A DNA stretch of 64,000 bases from an uncultured Christensenellaceae bacterium. Lineage in GTDB: Bacteria; Bacillota; Clostridia; Christensenellales; Pumilibacteraceae. The notes below the pieces were generated by a model that saw nothing but the letters and a program-made list of their open reading frames with translations, did no database searches and was not told the DNA's origin. Positions 44,667 through 53,650 of the stretch are shown in pieces (the first letter of the stretch is position 1; each line of letters opens with the position of its first letter). The stretch lies in assembly GCA_910587445.1 (NCBI GenBank), contig CAJULE010000001.1, positions 169,655 to 233,654 of the forward strand. Direction: 5' to 3'. Made by a program: the position numbers and the translations under genes.

Positions 44667-44693
44667 ATGCCTTGGGGTTTGACCCCGAGGCAT
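44667..44693 (+). other. Intercistronic hairpin between GH3 and the lipoprotein gene
   Basis: ATGCCTTGGGG (44667-44677) pairs with CCCCGAGGCAT (44683-44693). No T run follows, so it is more likely an mRNA-stabilising or partial-termination hairpin than a full terminator. Confidence 0.6.
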
Positions 44694-44742
44694 TGCCTTA
44701 TAGTTTCTATATGAAATAACAGAACTCTTTTTGGAGGAGATT

Positions 44743-46113
44743 ATGAAAAAGATCAAGAAAATCATAGCCGTCGCGCTCGGGCTCTGCCTGGCTCTGATGT
44801 GCTTCACACTCGTCGCGTGCGGCGAGACGGAAAAGACGGTAAAGTCCGTAAAAGTGACTACCGCTCCCGCAAAGCTCGAGTACAATGTCGGCGACACCGT
44901 CGATTTCTCGGACGGCGTCATAACCGTCACATACGATGACGGAACCACCGAGACCAAAAAATTTACCGACGAGGGCGTGGAGGTCTCCGAGGTCAGCACG
45001 ACCATAAACGACGAGACCGAGGACAGCGAGGAAAAGACGGTCACCGTTCGCTACGGTGGAAAGCGCGCGACTTTCAAGATAACCGTATCGCACGCAATGC
45101 TTACCGTGACTTTCGATTACGGCTATGCCGGCGCAACCCCTGCCGCGAGCAGTGTTCGTAAAAACGCGACGCTCGCAAAGCCGACCGATCCCACTCGCGA
45201 AAATCATACGTTCGAAAATTGGTACGACGATTCGGTTCTTACCGTGCTTCACGACTTCACGGCGCCCGTAACCGACAACAAGACCGTATATGCGAAATGG
45301 CTCGAAAACGGCGCGACTTATTTCGACGTCACTTTCGACTACAACTATTCGGGGGCGGTGAACCCTGCGCCTCAGAAGGTTAAGTCGGGAGAGAAGGCGA
45401 CGAAGATTTCGGTCGACCCCACGCGCGAGGGCTATGCTTTCGAGGGCTGGTGCTCGGATAAGTCGGGCAACAATGCGTATTCGTTCGATACGGCTGTCAC
45501 CGCGGCGACGACGGTTTTCGCAAAGTGGAGAAGGACGTCCACGGGCGCGGCGGAATACGTGTTCGAGGCGGAGGACACCGATCTTACGGGAAAATCCGGT
45601 CCTGGTCTTTCGGGCAGAGCTCCCGGCACGGCGATGATACAGTTCTCCGATAAGCTCGGTGCAAGCAACAACCGCTTCATCGGCTATCAATACGACGAGA
45701 CGTGCACGCTTGAGTTCCAATTCGTAAGCGATATGGCTGTCGAGGACGCAAAGATTGTGCTTCGTCTTTCGGCGGAAATGCGAGATTACGACATGAACCC
45801 CGACAATTACTACGTAATGCTCAACGGCAATCCCATAGCTTATTCCGAGATCAAGTTCGTAAACGTGCCGAAGGCTTCTTCCGACGACGTCGGCGAGGTG
45901 AACGCTCTCGAGTTCAAGGACTTCGTTCTTGTCGAGAACGCAAAGCTCAAAGAGGGGCTCAATACCATCCAGCTTCAGACGGCGAACGATCACCCGCTCG
46001 AGGGCACGACGGTGCTTTCCGACGCTCCGCTCATCGACTGCCTTAAAATAACGACGTCTGCGGTGCTTTCCTGGTCGGAGGCTCACGGACTTCCCAAGAA
46101 GGGCAACTATTGA
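44743..46113 (+). CDS. Surface lipoprotein with Ig-like, two InlB-type repeats and a carbohydrate-binding-like domain
   Basis: A 456-residue protein. The signal peptide ends in the lipobox LVAC. Domains in order: a bacterial Ig-like domain (YNVGDTVDFSDGVITVTYDDG), two Listeria-Bacteroides (InlB B-type) repeats each ending in VYAKW or VFAKW, and a C-terminal beta-sandwich. The last begins YVFEAEDTDL, as many family 6/35-type carbohydrate-binding modules do. It carries no catalytic domain. Between two GH3 genes it probably acts as a glycan-binding or adhesive partner at the cell surface. The start at 44743 follows GGAGGAG; the GH3 at 46134 follows after 20 bp in the same transcript. Confidence 0.82.
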   Translation: MKKIKKIIAVALGLCLALMCFTLVACGETEKTVKSVKVTTAPAKLEYNVGDTVDFSDGVITVTYDDGTTETKKFTDEGVEVSEVSTTINDETEDSEEKTVTVRYGGKRATFKITVSHAMLTVTFDYGYAGATPAASSVRKNATLAKPTDPTRENHTFENWYDDSVLTVLHDFTAPVTDNKTVYAKWLENGATYFDVTFDYNYSGAVNPAPQKVKSGEKATKISVDPTREGYAFEGWCSDKSGNNAYSFDTAVTAATTVFAKWRRTSTGAAEYVFEAEDTDLTGKSGPGLSGRAPGTAMIQFSDKLGASNNRFIGYQYDETCTLEFQFVSDMAVEDAKIVLRLSAEMRDYDMNPDNYYVMLNGNPIAYSEIKFVNVPKASSDDVGEVNALEFKDFVLVENAKLKEGLNTIQLQTANDHPLEGTTVLSDAPLIDCLKITTSAVLSWSEAHGLPKKGNY

Positions 46114-46133
46114 TTTAAGCTCGGGAGGAAGAT

Positions 46134-49100
46134 ATGTTCAAAAAATTATGGAAAAATATCGCTTCTCGCGTATGGTTTTTCGTGACGATCGCACTTGTCG
46201 TATTGTTCACGGTGATAACCGTGCTGTCCGCTGCCGTCAAAGACTTTTACGAGTTGTTCAACATGGTCTTGCCGGGCGGCGGTCCGAGAGCGCAGTATGC
46301 GGAGGGTATAGAGCCTATCTATACCTCGGACTACGGAAGCAAAAAGGATGTGTATGCGGCGGCTCGCGATATGAACGAAACCATATGCGAGGAAGGCATG
46401 GTGCTTCTCAAAAACGAGGGTAAAGCCCTGCCGCTTTCCCAAAACGCAAGGATAAGCGTGTTCGGAAAGAACAGCGTTAACCTCGCTTACGGCGGCTCGG
46501 GCTCGGGCGGCGCTAACACGTCGAACGTCATAGACCTCTATGCCGGGCTCAAGGAGGCGGGCTTCGACTGCAACCCTACGCTTAAGACCTTCTATGAGGA
46601 CAACAAGGCGTCGGGCGCGGCGAGAAAGGGCAACAGCTCCGATCTCGACAGCGGCGACACCGTAATACTCGCGACTGCGGAAACGCCGCAAAGTATGTAT
46701 ACCGATTCGGTAAAGGCGAGCTATGCCGGGTATAACGACGCGGCGGTCATAGTAATCACGCGTATCGGCGGCGAGGGCTTCGACATTCCGAGGCTCATGA
46801 CGGGCTCTACGGGCTATCGCAACGAGGACGATCATTTCCTTCAGCTCGACAAGAACGAGGAGGACCTCATTGCGGCTGTCTGCGAAGCGGGCTTCAAAAA
46901 AGTAGTGCTCGTTCTCAATACGGGCAACGCGATGGAGCTCGGCTTCTTAAAGGCGGACACCGAGTACGTCACGGCTAAGGGTTACAAGATAGATCCCGAC
47001 AAAATCGATGCGGCGCTTTGGATGGGATTCCCCGGCGAAACGGGCACGCTCGCGCTCGGGAAGATCCTCTGCGGCGAGGTGAATCCTTCGGGAAAACTTG
47101 CCGACACTTATGCCGTCGATTTCAAGAAAGATCCGACCTGGCACAACTTCGGCGACAACCGCATAACGGCGAAGGGATCCACTCCCGGCGGCGATCAGTA
47201 TGTGTTCGACGTTCCCAAAAACGAACAGCCGGAAGTTCCGTACTATTTCGTCGATTACGAGGAAGACGTATACGTCGGGTATAAGTACTACGAAACGCGT
47301 GCGGTCACGGAAGGCGAGGATTGGTATGCGAAGAACGTAGCGTATCCGTTCGGATACGGACTGTCGTATACGGATTTTGCTTGGACGATTGCGGACAAGA
47401 GCGAGATCGAAAACGTAACCGTCGAAAAGGGTAAGAAGTATACGCTCACCGTCAGCGTCAAAAACAACGGCGGCGTTGCGGGCAAGGAAGTAGTTCAGCT
47501 TTACGGCCATGCTCCGTACATAGCGGGCGAAATAGAAAAGCCCGAAGTGGTGCTTCTCGACTTTGCAAAGACCGAGCTCATCGAGCCGGGACAGAGCAAA
47601 CTCGTCACGCTTGAATTCGACCCGTACTACCTTGCGTCCTACGACTACACGGACGCGAACGGAAACCAAAAAGCCACGTTCGAGCTTGACGCTCACGACG
47701 ATTACAAGCTCTTCGTCGGCGCAAACTCGCACGACAGAACGCTCGCAGTGCCCTTTAAAGTCGCAAGCGACATTGTTTACGACAAGGACACCGTTACGGG
47801 AAAGAAAGCCGTGGAAAACCGCTATACGAACTGTGCGGACGCGCGCTTCGATTCGATGAGCGACCATATGAAGCTCATGTCCCGCTCCGATTTCGACGGC
47901 ACTATGCCCGTCTCGCCCACGGCGGAGGAGAGGAGCGGAAGCAAGGAGCTTTTGGGCTGGCTTGCGGACAAAAATCATAACAACACCGAGAGCTTCAAAG
48001 GGCTCGATATGCCGTATTCCGAAGACGACAACGGCATGAAGCTTCGCGATCTTCTCTTCGACGAGGACGGAGAGCCCATAGACAAGGACGGCGACGGTGT
48101 GCCGCTTGCCGACTTCGACGACGAGCGTTGGGAGCTTCTTCTCGACCAGGCGTCCGTAGACGAGCTCATAAGGATGTACGATTACGCAAGCTATCACATC
48201 GAAGCGGTATCGTCCATAGGTCTGCCGCGTATCAACTGCGCGGACGGTCCCGTGGGCTGGGCGTGCTTCATGGATCAGACGCGTTTCTACGACACCTGCT
48301 CGTACTGCGCTCAGACCCTTGTGGCGACTACCTGGAGCAAAGAAGTCGCTGAGGACTTCGGCACGACTGTCGGCAACGAGGGTATCATCGGCAACGAGAA
48401 GGGAGACAAATCGCCGTATTCGGGCTGGTATGCGCCGGGCGCGAACATTCACCGCAGCCCGTTCGGAGGCAGAAACTTCGAGTACTACAGCGAGGACGGC
48501 GTGCTCTCCGGAAAGATGGCGGCGGCTCAGATCAAGGGCTGTAACTCCAAGGGCGTGTTTACGTTCATAAAGCACTTTGCCGCAAACGAACAGGAGACGC
48601 ACCGCTCGATAAGCGGCGACGTGTCTTGGGTTTCCGAGCAGGCGCTTCGCGAAATATATCTGCGTCCCTTCGAGATAGCCGTAAAAGAGGGCGGAAGCCG
48701 CGCGGTCATGAGTTCGTTCAACCGTATCGGCACGCGTTGGACGGGCGGCGATTACAGGCTGCTTACCGAAATACTCAGAAACGAATGGGGCTTTAACGGG
48801 ACGGTGCTTTGCGACTTCAATACGATTCCCGCATACATGAATTCCCGTCAGATGGCATACGCGGGCGGAGACCTCAATCTTGCGACTCAGCCGAAAAGCT
48901 GGTGCGACTCTTCCTCCGCGGCGGACGTGACCATTCTTCGCCGCTGTGCAAAGAACACGCTTTACGCCGTCGTCAACTCCAATGCGATGAACGGCGAAGT
49001 CGTAGGCTACGGTATGCCTATTTGGCAGATCGTTCTCATCGTGTTCGACTGCCTGCTTGTCGTCGGTCTCGGAGTATGGGGCTTCTTCGTCGTGAGAAAA

Positions 49101-49142
49101 GCGCTTAAGGACGAGGGCGGAGAGACGCCCGAAAAAGAGTAA
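46134..49142 (+). CDS. Membrane-anchored GH3 enzyme with reversed domain order
   Basis: A 1002-residue enzyme with an N-terminal helix (VWFFVTIALVVLFTVITVL) and a C-terminal helix (IWQIVLIVFDCLLVVGLGVWG). Between them are the alpha/beta sandwich (EGMVLLKNEGKALPL, YGGSGSGG), the FnIII region (SYDYTDANGNQKATFELDAHD) and the TIM barrel, with YAPGANIHRSPFGGRNFEYYSED, FIKHFAANEQE and the nucleophile Asp894 in VLCDFN. It is a paralogue of the enzymes at 4530 and 34776. The start follows GGGAGGAAG. It is co-transcribed with the carbohydrate-binding lipoprotein upstream, and ends at a strong terminator. It probably cleaves beta-glucosides or beta-xylosides on the outer face of the membrane. Confidence 0.9.
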   Translation: MFKKLWKNIASRVWFFVTIALVVLFTVITVLSAAVKDFYELFNMVLPGGGPRAQYAEGIEPIYTSDYGSKKDVYAAARDMNETICEEGMVLLKNEGKALPLSQNARISVFGKNSVNLAYGGSGSGGANTSNVIDLYAGLKEAGFDCNPTLKTFYEDNKASGAARKGNSSDLDSGDTVILATAETPQSMYTDSVKASYAGYNDAAVIVITRIGGEGFDIPRLMTGSTGYRNEDDHFLQLDKNEEDLIAAVCEAGFKKVVLVLNTGNAMELGFLKADTEYVTAKGYKIDPDKIDAALWMGFPGETGTLALGKILCGEVNPSGKLADTYAVDFKKDPTWHNFGDNRITAKGSTPGGDQYVFDVPKNEQPEVPYYFVDYEEDVYVGYKYYETRAVTEGEDWYAKNVAYPFGYGLSYTDFAWTIADKSEIENVTVEKGKKYTLTVSVKNNGGVAGKEVVQLYGHAPYIAGEIEKPEVVLLDFAKTELIEPGQSKLVTLEFDPYYLASYDYTDANGNQKATFELDAHDDYKLFVGANSHDRTLAVPFKVASDIVYDKDTVTGKKAVENRYTNCADARFDSMSDHMKLMSRSDFDGTMPVSPTAEERSGSKELLGWLADKNHNNTESFKGLDMPYSEDDNGMKLRDLLFDEDGEPIDKDGDGVPLADFDDERWELLLDQASVDELIRMYDYASYHIEAVSSIGLPRINCADGPVGWACFMDQTRFYDTCSYCAQTLVATTWSKEVAEDFGTTVGNEGIIGNEKGDKSPYSGWYAPGANIHRSPFGGRNFEYYSEDGVLSGKMAAAQIKGCNSKGVFTFIKHFAANEQETHRSISGDVSWVSEQALREIYLRPFEIAVKEGGSRAVMSSFNRIGTRWTGGDYRLLTEILRNEWGFNGTVLCDFNTIPAYMNSRQMAYAGGDLNLATQPKSWCDSSSAADVTILRRCAKNTLYAVVNSNAMNGEVVGYGMPIWQIVLIVFDCLLVVGLGVWGFFVVRKALKDEGGETPEKE

Positions 49143-49163
49143 TATTATAATCGAACCAAAAGA

Positions 49164-49201
49164 AAGGCGGCGCATTCCGTGACGGAACGCGCCGTCTTTT
49201 T
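49164..49201 (+). terminator. Terminator of the lipoprotein/GH3 operon
   Basis: AAGGCGGCGCATTCCG (49164-49179) pairs, with one mismatch and one wobble, with CGGAACGCGCCGTCTT (49183-49198), followed by T residues. Confidence 0.9.
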
Positions 49202-49279
49202 CGCTGCGCTCGCTTATGCCTTGCCGCTCGCCCGTGCGACTCCGAAAATCTAAAATTTCGTCAGAGCCTTTTAATTTAG

Positions 49280-49308
49280 TTGCAACATTGCGATTTGTCT
49301 GCTATAAT
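49280..49308 (+). promoter_or_regulatory. Promoter of mrnC-thyX-rlmB-tpiA-gpmI, implying a leaderless first gene
   Basis: TTGCAA (49280-49285) and a perfect TATAAT (49303-49308) with 17 bp spacing. The ATG at 49315 begins only 7 bp after the -10 box. Confidence 0.75.
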
Positions 49309-49314
49309 TAGGAT

Positions 49315-49704
49315 ATGAACGTAAGCGAGGTTTTGGCTTTGAGTAGCCGCGCTCTTGCTTTTCTCGGCGATTCGGTGCACTCGGCGTATGTGCGCGAAGC
49401 TGTTTTAAAGCGCAGCGACATAGATATAAACGAGCTTGCCCGTCTCGAAAATCGGTATGTGTGCGCCCGTGCTCAGGCGAATATGTGCAAAGCTCTCGCG
49501 GGCTTTTTATCCGACACCGAAGAGAGCGTGATTCGCAGAGCGGTCAATACCAAGACGAACAACAAGGCAAAAAACGCGGCGCGGCAGGAGTATCGTCTCG
49601 CCACGGGATACGAAGCCCTTCTCGGCTTTTTGAGACTCACGGGAAACGAGCCGAGACTTAGGGAGATACTCGAAAAGACGAACAGAGAGGAATATACTGT
49701 ATGA
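49315..49704 (+). CDS. mrnC: Mini-ribonuclease III
   Basis: A 129-residue RNase III-like catalytic domain without the dsRNA-binding domain; it matures 23S rRNA in Firmicutes. It shows ALAFLGDSVHSAYVRE (the acidic active-site region), the AQANMCKAL segment and the closing EYRLATGYEALLGFLRLTGN. No ribosome binding site precedes the ATG, which lies at about the first transcribed base, so a leaderless mRNA is likely. It overlaps thyX by 4 bp (ATGA). Confidence 0.9.
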   Translation: MNVSEVLALSSRALAFLGDSVHSAYVREAVLKRSDIDINELARLENRYVCARAQANMCKALAGFLSDTEESVIRRAVNTKTNNKAKNAARQEYRLATGYEALLGFLRLTGNEPRLREILEKTNREEYTV

Positions 49705-50429
49705 CGGTTACGGCAAAGGCAAAGCTTATAAGGTACACGGAAAACCCGGAAGGGACGATCGCGCTCGCTTCCAAGCTGTGCTATTCGTCGCTCAGAATGG
49801 ATGAGCTCATAGAGCGCATAGAGGGTGCGGATAACGCGAAGTTTATCCGTATGCTCAAGACGATGAATCACCTTTCTCCGTTCGAGCACGCTTCTTTCAC
49901 GTTTTCCGTCGAGGGCGTGTCGCGCGCGTTTCTCGCGCAGGTGACCCGCCACCGCATAGCGAGCTTTTCCGTGCGTTCCCAGCGCTATGTGGGCGAAGGA
50001 GATTTCAATTACATATTGCCGCCTGCGATCGCCGACCTCGGCGACGGCGCTATAGAGGAATACAAAAAGCAGATGGAGACCATAGCCGGCTGGTATACGG
50101 CGTGGCAGGAGCGGCTCGGCGGCGGCGAAAAAGCCAACGAGGACGCGCGCTTCGTGCTTCCCAACGCCTGCGAGACCAAAATGATAATGACGATGAACGC
50201 ACGCGAGCTCATGCACTTTTTCGAGCTGAGATGCTGTAACCGTGCGCAGTGGGAGATTCGCGACGTTGCCTGGCAGATGCTTACGCAGGTGCTCGAGGTC
50301 GCGCCCGACGTGTTCGACGGCTGCGGTCCCGCCTGTCTTAGGGGAGCGTGCCCCGAAGGAAAGAAGAGCTGCGGAAAAGCCGCAGAGGTCAAGAAGAGGT
50401 ACGAGCGTCTCAAAGAGTGCTTAAACTGA
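49701..50429 (+). CDS. thyX: Flavin-dependent thymidylate synthase
   Basis: A 242-residue enzyme that makes dTMP from dUMP using FAD, NADPH and methylene-tetrahydrofolate. The family signature RHR-x7-S is residues 83-93 (RHRIASFSVRS). MNHLSPFEHASFTF and the late NARELMHFFELRCCNRAQWEIR helix also match. The C-terminus (GPACLRGACPEGKKSCG) is the Cys-rich extension of clostridial ThyX proteins. It is translationally coupled to mrnC. Confidence 0.95.
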   Translation: MTVTAKAKLIRYTENPEGTIALASKLCYSSLRMDELIERIEGADNAKFIRMLKTMNHLSPFEHASFTFSVEGVSRAFLAQVTRHRIASFSVRSQRYVGEGDFNYILPPAIADLGDGAIEEYKKQMETIAGWYTAWQERLGGGEKANEDARFVLPNACETKMIMTMNARELMHFFELRCCNRAQWEIRDVAWQMLTQVLEVAPDVFDGCGPACLRGACPEGKKSCGKAAEVKKRYERLKECLN

Positions 50430-50472
50430 GCGAAAACGGCGCGGAACAATTCCGTGCAAAGGAAGACAGGAT

Positions 50473-51210
50473 ATGAAAATTTACGGACGAAACAGCGTCG
50501 CGGAGGCTCTTAAAGAGGGCACCACTATAGACAGGCTCGTTGTTCAAAAGGACTTGAAGGACGCGGGCGCAAACAGAATAATAGCCGACGCAAAGAGCCG
50601 CGGCATAAAGATTTTTTTTCGCGACAAGGAATATCTCGACCGTGAGGTGTCCGCCCGTCATCAGGGCTTTATCGCCGAAGTGACGGACTTCAAATACTGC
50701 GAGGTCGCGGACATTTTAAGCGCCGCCGAGGAAAAGGGCGAGCCGCCGTTTATAGTCATTCTCGACGGAGTGGAAGATCCGCACAATCTCGGCTCCGTGA
50801 TAAGGGTGTGCGAGTGCGCGGGCGTGCACGGCGTAATAATTCCCCGTCACAGGAGCGTTTCGGTGAACGAGACCGTCGTCAAAGTTTCTTCGGGTGCGGC
50901 TGCGCACATGAAGGTCGCAAAGGTCGTAAACGTCAACGAGACCATAGAAGATTTGAAAAAGAAAGGCGTGTGGGTGTTCTGCGCCGATATGGACGGCGAA
51001 AGCGTATACGACGCAGATATTACGGGTGCGGTTGCATTCGTCATAGGCGGCGAGGGAAGTGGCGTAAAGAGGCTGACTAAAAGTCTCTGCGACAAGGTCG
51101 TATCCTTGCCCGTGCGCGGCAAAGTCAATTCACTCAACGCTTCGGTCGCGTGCGGCGTGGTGGTTTACGAAAAGCTCAGGCAGGAAATTGCCGCAAAACT
51201 CGACAAATAA
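50473..51210 (+). CDS. rlmB: TrmH/SpoU-family RNA 2'-O-methyltransferase (RlmB-like)
   Basis: A 245-residue SPOUT methyltransferase, probably for G2251 of 23S rRNA. The N-terminal substrate-binding domain (IYGRNSVAEALKEG ... FFRDKEYLDREVSARHQGF) is followed by the knotted catalytic domain with DGVEDPHNLGSVIRVCE, FVIGGEGSGVKRLT and VRGKVNSLNASVACGV. mrnC next to rlmB is a widespread Firmicutes arrangement (cysS-mrnC-rlmB). Start ATG 50473 follows AGGA. Confidence 0.92.
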   Translation: MKIYGRNSVAEALKEGTTIDRLVVQKDLKDAGANRIIADAKSRGIKIFFRDKEYLDREVSARHQGFIAEVTDFKYCEVADILSAAEEKGEPPFIVILDGVEDPHNLGSVIRVCECAGVHGVIIPRHRSVSVNETVVKVSSGAAAHMKVAKVVNVNETIEDLKKKGVWVFCADMDGESVYDADITGAVAFVIGGEGSGVKRLTKSLCDKVVSLPVRGKVNSLNASVACGVVVYEKLRQEIAAKLDK

Positions 51211-51238
51211 ATTCATACAGGAAGGAGTATATTAAAAT

Positions 51239-51994
51239 ATGACAAGGAAACCGATTATAGCCGGCAATTGGAAGATGAACAATACGAAGGCGCAGGCGAC
51301 GGAGCTCATAAACGCGCTCAAGCCGCTTGTGAAGGACGCGGAATGCGACGTCGTTATCTGTGTGCCGTACACCGTCATCGAAACGGCGGCAAAGCTTACT
51401 GCGGGCACGAACATCAAGGTGGGCGCGGAAAACATAGCTTGGGCGGACAAGGGCGCGTTTACGGGAGAAGTAAGCGCGGCAATGCTCAAGGAAGTGGGCG
51501 CGGAGTACGTCGTCATCGGGCACAGCGAGCGTCGTCAGTACTTCGGCGAGACCGACGAGAGCGTGAATAAGCGCACGCTGCAGGCGCTTAAGGAGGGCTT
51601 TAAGCCCATCGTCTGCGTAGGAGAGACGCTTTCGGAGCGCGAGGGCGGAGAGACCGAGGCGGTTTGCAAACGCCAGGTTTTGGGTGCGTTTGCGGGCATT
51701 TCTTCGGCAGACGCGGAAAAGACGGTCGTCGCGTACGAGCCCGTATGGGCAATCGGAACGGGCAAAACGGCTACGAGCGCGCAGGCTCAGGAGACCATAA
51801 GCTATATCCGCGGAGTGCTTAAATCGCTTTACGGAGCGGAGACGGCGGAAAAGATCCGCATACAGTACGGCGGAAGCATGAATCCCGCGAATGCGAAGGA
51901 GCTTATGGCGCAACCGGATATAGACGGCGGTCTTATAGGCGGAGCAAGTCTCAAGGCACCCGATTTTTCGGCGGTCGTAAACTACAACAAATAA
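51239..51994 (+). CDS. tpiA: Triosephosphate isomerase
   Basis: A 251-residue glycolytic enzyme interconverting dihydroxyacetone phosphate and glyceraldehyde 3-phosphate. The catalytic residues are present: Lys12 in GNWKMN, His95 in VIGHSERR and Glu167 in AYEPVWAIGTG. The phosphate loops YGGSMN and GGASLK are intact. The ribosome binding site is AAGGAG. It is followed by gpmI in the same operon, but no pgk or gapA is present here. Confidence 0.97.
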   Translation: MTRKPIIAGNWKMNNTKAQATELINALKPLVKDAECDVVICVPYTVIETAAKLTAGTNIKVGAENIAWADKGAFTGEVSAAMLKEVGAEYVVIGHSERRQYFGETDESVNKRTLQALKEGFKPIVCVGETLSEREGGETEAVCKRQVLGAFAGISSADAEKTVVAYEPVWAIGTGKTATSAQAQETISYIRGVLKSLYGAETAEKIRIQYGGSMNPANAKELMAQPDIDGGLIGGASLKAPDFSAVVNYNK

Positions 51995-52059
51995 GACAAT
52001 TTAAGAGCGGTGGATGAAAAGCACCGTTTTGGTAAATCAGGTCAGGGAGGCAAAACCAA

Positions 52060-53577
52060 ATGAAAACCGATGCGATTATTATTATGGATGGTTTCGGATA
52101 CCGTGCGGAAGAGTTCGGCAACGCCATAGCGCGCAAGGGCACTCCGTACATCGACAGCCTTAAGGCTGAATATCCGAACACGCTTATAGAGGCTTCGGGC
52201 AGAGCCGTCGGACTGCCGAAAGGTCAGATGGGCAACAGCGAAGTCGGTCATCTCAACCTCGGAGCGGGAAGAGTGGTCGACCAGGACATAACGATGATAG
52301 ACAAGGCGATCGAGGACGGTTCGTTTTTCAAGAACGAGGCGTTCACCGCCGCAGTGAAGAACTGCAAGAAGAATTCTTCCGCGCTTCACCTCGTGGGACT
52401 GCTGTCGGACGGCGGCGTGCACAGCATGAATACTCATCTTTACGCGCTTTTGAAGCTTGCGAAAAAGAATTCCGTCAAAAACGTGTACGTTCACTGCATA
52501 ACCGACGGAAGAGACGTTCCGCCCGATTCGGCGGAACACTATATCGCCGAACTCGAGAAAGAGGCTAAGGAGATAGGCGTAGGCAAGGTGGCTACGATAG
52601 TCGGAAGATACTACTATATGGACAGAGACAAGCGTTGGGACAGAGTAAAGCTCGGTTACGACTGCGTCTTTGCCGGCGTAGGCACACGCTATACGAACGC
52701 TCTTGCCGGAATAAAGGCTTCGTATGCGGCGGGCAGACTCGACGAGTTTGTCGAGCCCACGGTCATAGGCGACTACAAGGGCGTCGAGGACGGCGACAGC
52801 ATTATATTCTATAATTTCCGTTCCGACCGCGCCCGTGAAATAACGCGTGCGGCGATAGAGCCCGAGTTCGACGAGTTCGAGCGCGCCGGCGGCTACAAGC
52901 AGACCTACTATGTCGGCATGACGCAGTACGACGCTACTTTTACGGGACTCGACACCGCCTATCCGCCGAAGGACATCAAGCACACTTTGGGAGAGTGGCT
53001 CGCGGAAAAGGGCAAGACGCAGGCGCGCGTTGCCGAAACCGAAAAATACGCGCACGTCACGTTCTTCTTCAACGGCGGCGTAGAACCTCCAAACGACGGC
53101 GAACAGCGCGTGCTCGTGCCGTCGCCCAAGGTCGCCACTTACGACTTGAAACCCGAAATGAGCGCATATGAGGTCACGGAGAAAGCTCTCGGCGTCATAG
53201 GCAATGTGGACGTGCTCATTCTCAACTTTGCAAATTGCGATATGGTAGGGCACACGGGAGTCCTCAGTGCGGCGGAGAAAGCCGTCGGTGCGGTCGACGA
53301 ATGTCTTAAAAAGGTCGTCGAAGCGGTAAAAGCTACGGGCGGAACCGCGCTTGTTACGGCGGATCACGGCAACGCCGAACTAATGCAGTTCGACGACGGT
53401 GCGCCGTGCACGTCTCACAGCACGAATCCCGTGCCGTTCATCGTTGCGGGCGACGGCTTTGTCGGAAAGACGCTTCGCTCGGGCGGCGCGCTCTGCGACG
53501 TTGCGCCCACGCTTTTGGACGTCATGGGCGTCGAAAAACCGAAGGAGATGACGGGCAAGAGCCTCATCGAAAAGTAA
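52060..53577 (+). CDS. gpmI: 2,3-bisphosphoglycerate-independent phosphoglycerate mutase
   Basis: A 505-residue Mn-dependent enzyme converting 3- to 2-phosphoglycerate. It has IIIMDGFGYR at the N-terminus, the catalytic Ser60 in MGNSEVGHLNLGAG, the transferase segment (ITDGRDVPPDSAEHYI) and the phosphatase metal ligands in NFANCDMVGHTG and TADHGNAE. Length is normal for the family. It is the last gene of the operon and is followed by a bidirectional terminator. Confidence 0.97.
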   Translation: MKTDAIIIMDGFGYRAEEFGNAIARKGTPYIDSLKAEYPNTLIEASGRAVGLPKGQMGNSEVGHLNLGAGRVVDQDITMIDKAIEDGSFFKNEAFTAAVKNCKKNSSALHLVGLLSDGGVHSMNTHLYALLKLAKKNSVKNVYVHCITDGRDVPPDSAEHYIAELEKEAKEIGVGKVATIVGRYYYMDRDKRWDRVKLGYDCVFAGVGTRYTNALAGIKASYAAGRLDEFVEPTVIGDYKGVEDGDSIIFYNFRSDRAREITRAAIEPEFDEFERAGGYKQTYYVGMTQYDATFTGLDTAYPPKDIKHTLGEWLAEKGKTQARVAETEKYAHVTFFFNGGVEPPNDGEQRVLVPSPKVATYDLKPEMSAYEVTEKALGVIGNVDVLILNFANCDMVGHTGVLSAAEKAVGAVDECLKKVVEAVKATGGTALVTADHGNAELMQFDDGAPCTSHSTNPVPFIVAGDGFVGKTLRSGGALCDVAPTLLDVMGVEKPKEMTGKSLIEK

Positions 53578-53596
53578 GCTTTCATATGTAAAAGAA

Positions 53597-53633
53597 AAAA
53601 ATCGTCTTTCCGTTTGGGAAGGACGATTTTTCG
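53597..53633. terminator. Bidirectional terminator between gpmI and pmbA
   Basis: AAAAATCGTCTTTCC (53597-53611) pairs, with one wobble, with GGAAGGACGATTTTT (53617-53631). A/T runs on both sides allow use from both strands. Confidence 0.9.
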
Positions 53634-53650
53634 TATGCGTTTATGACCTC

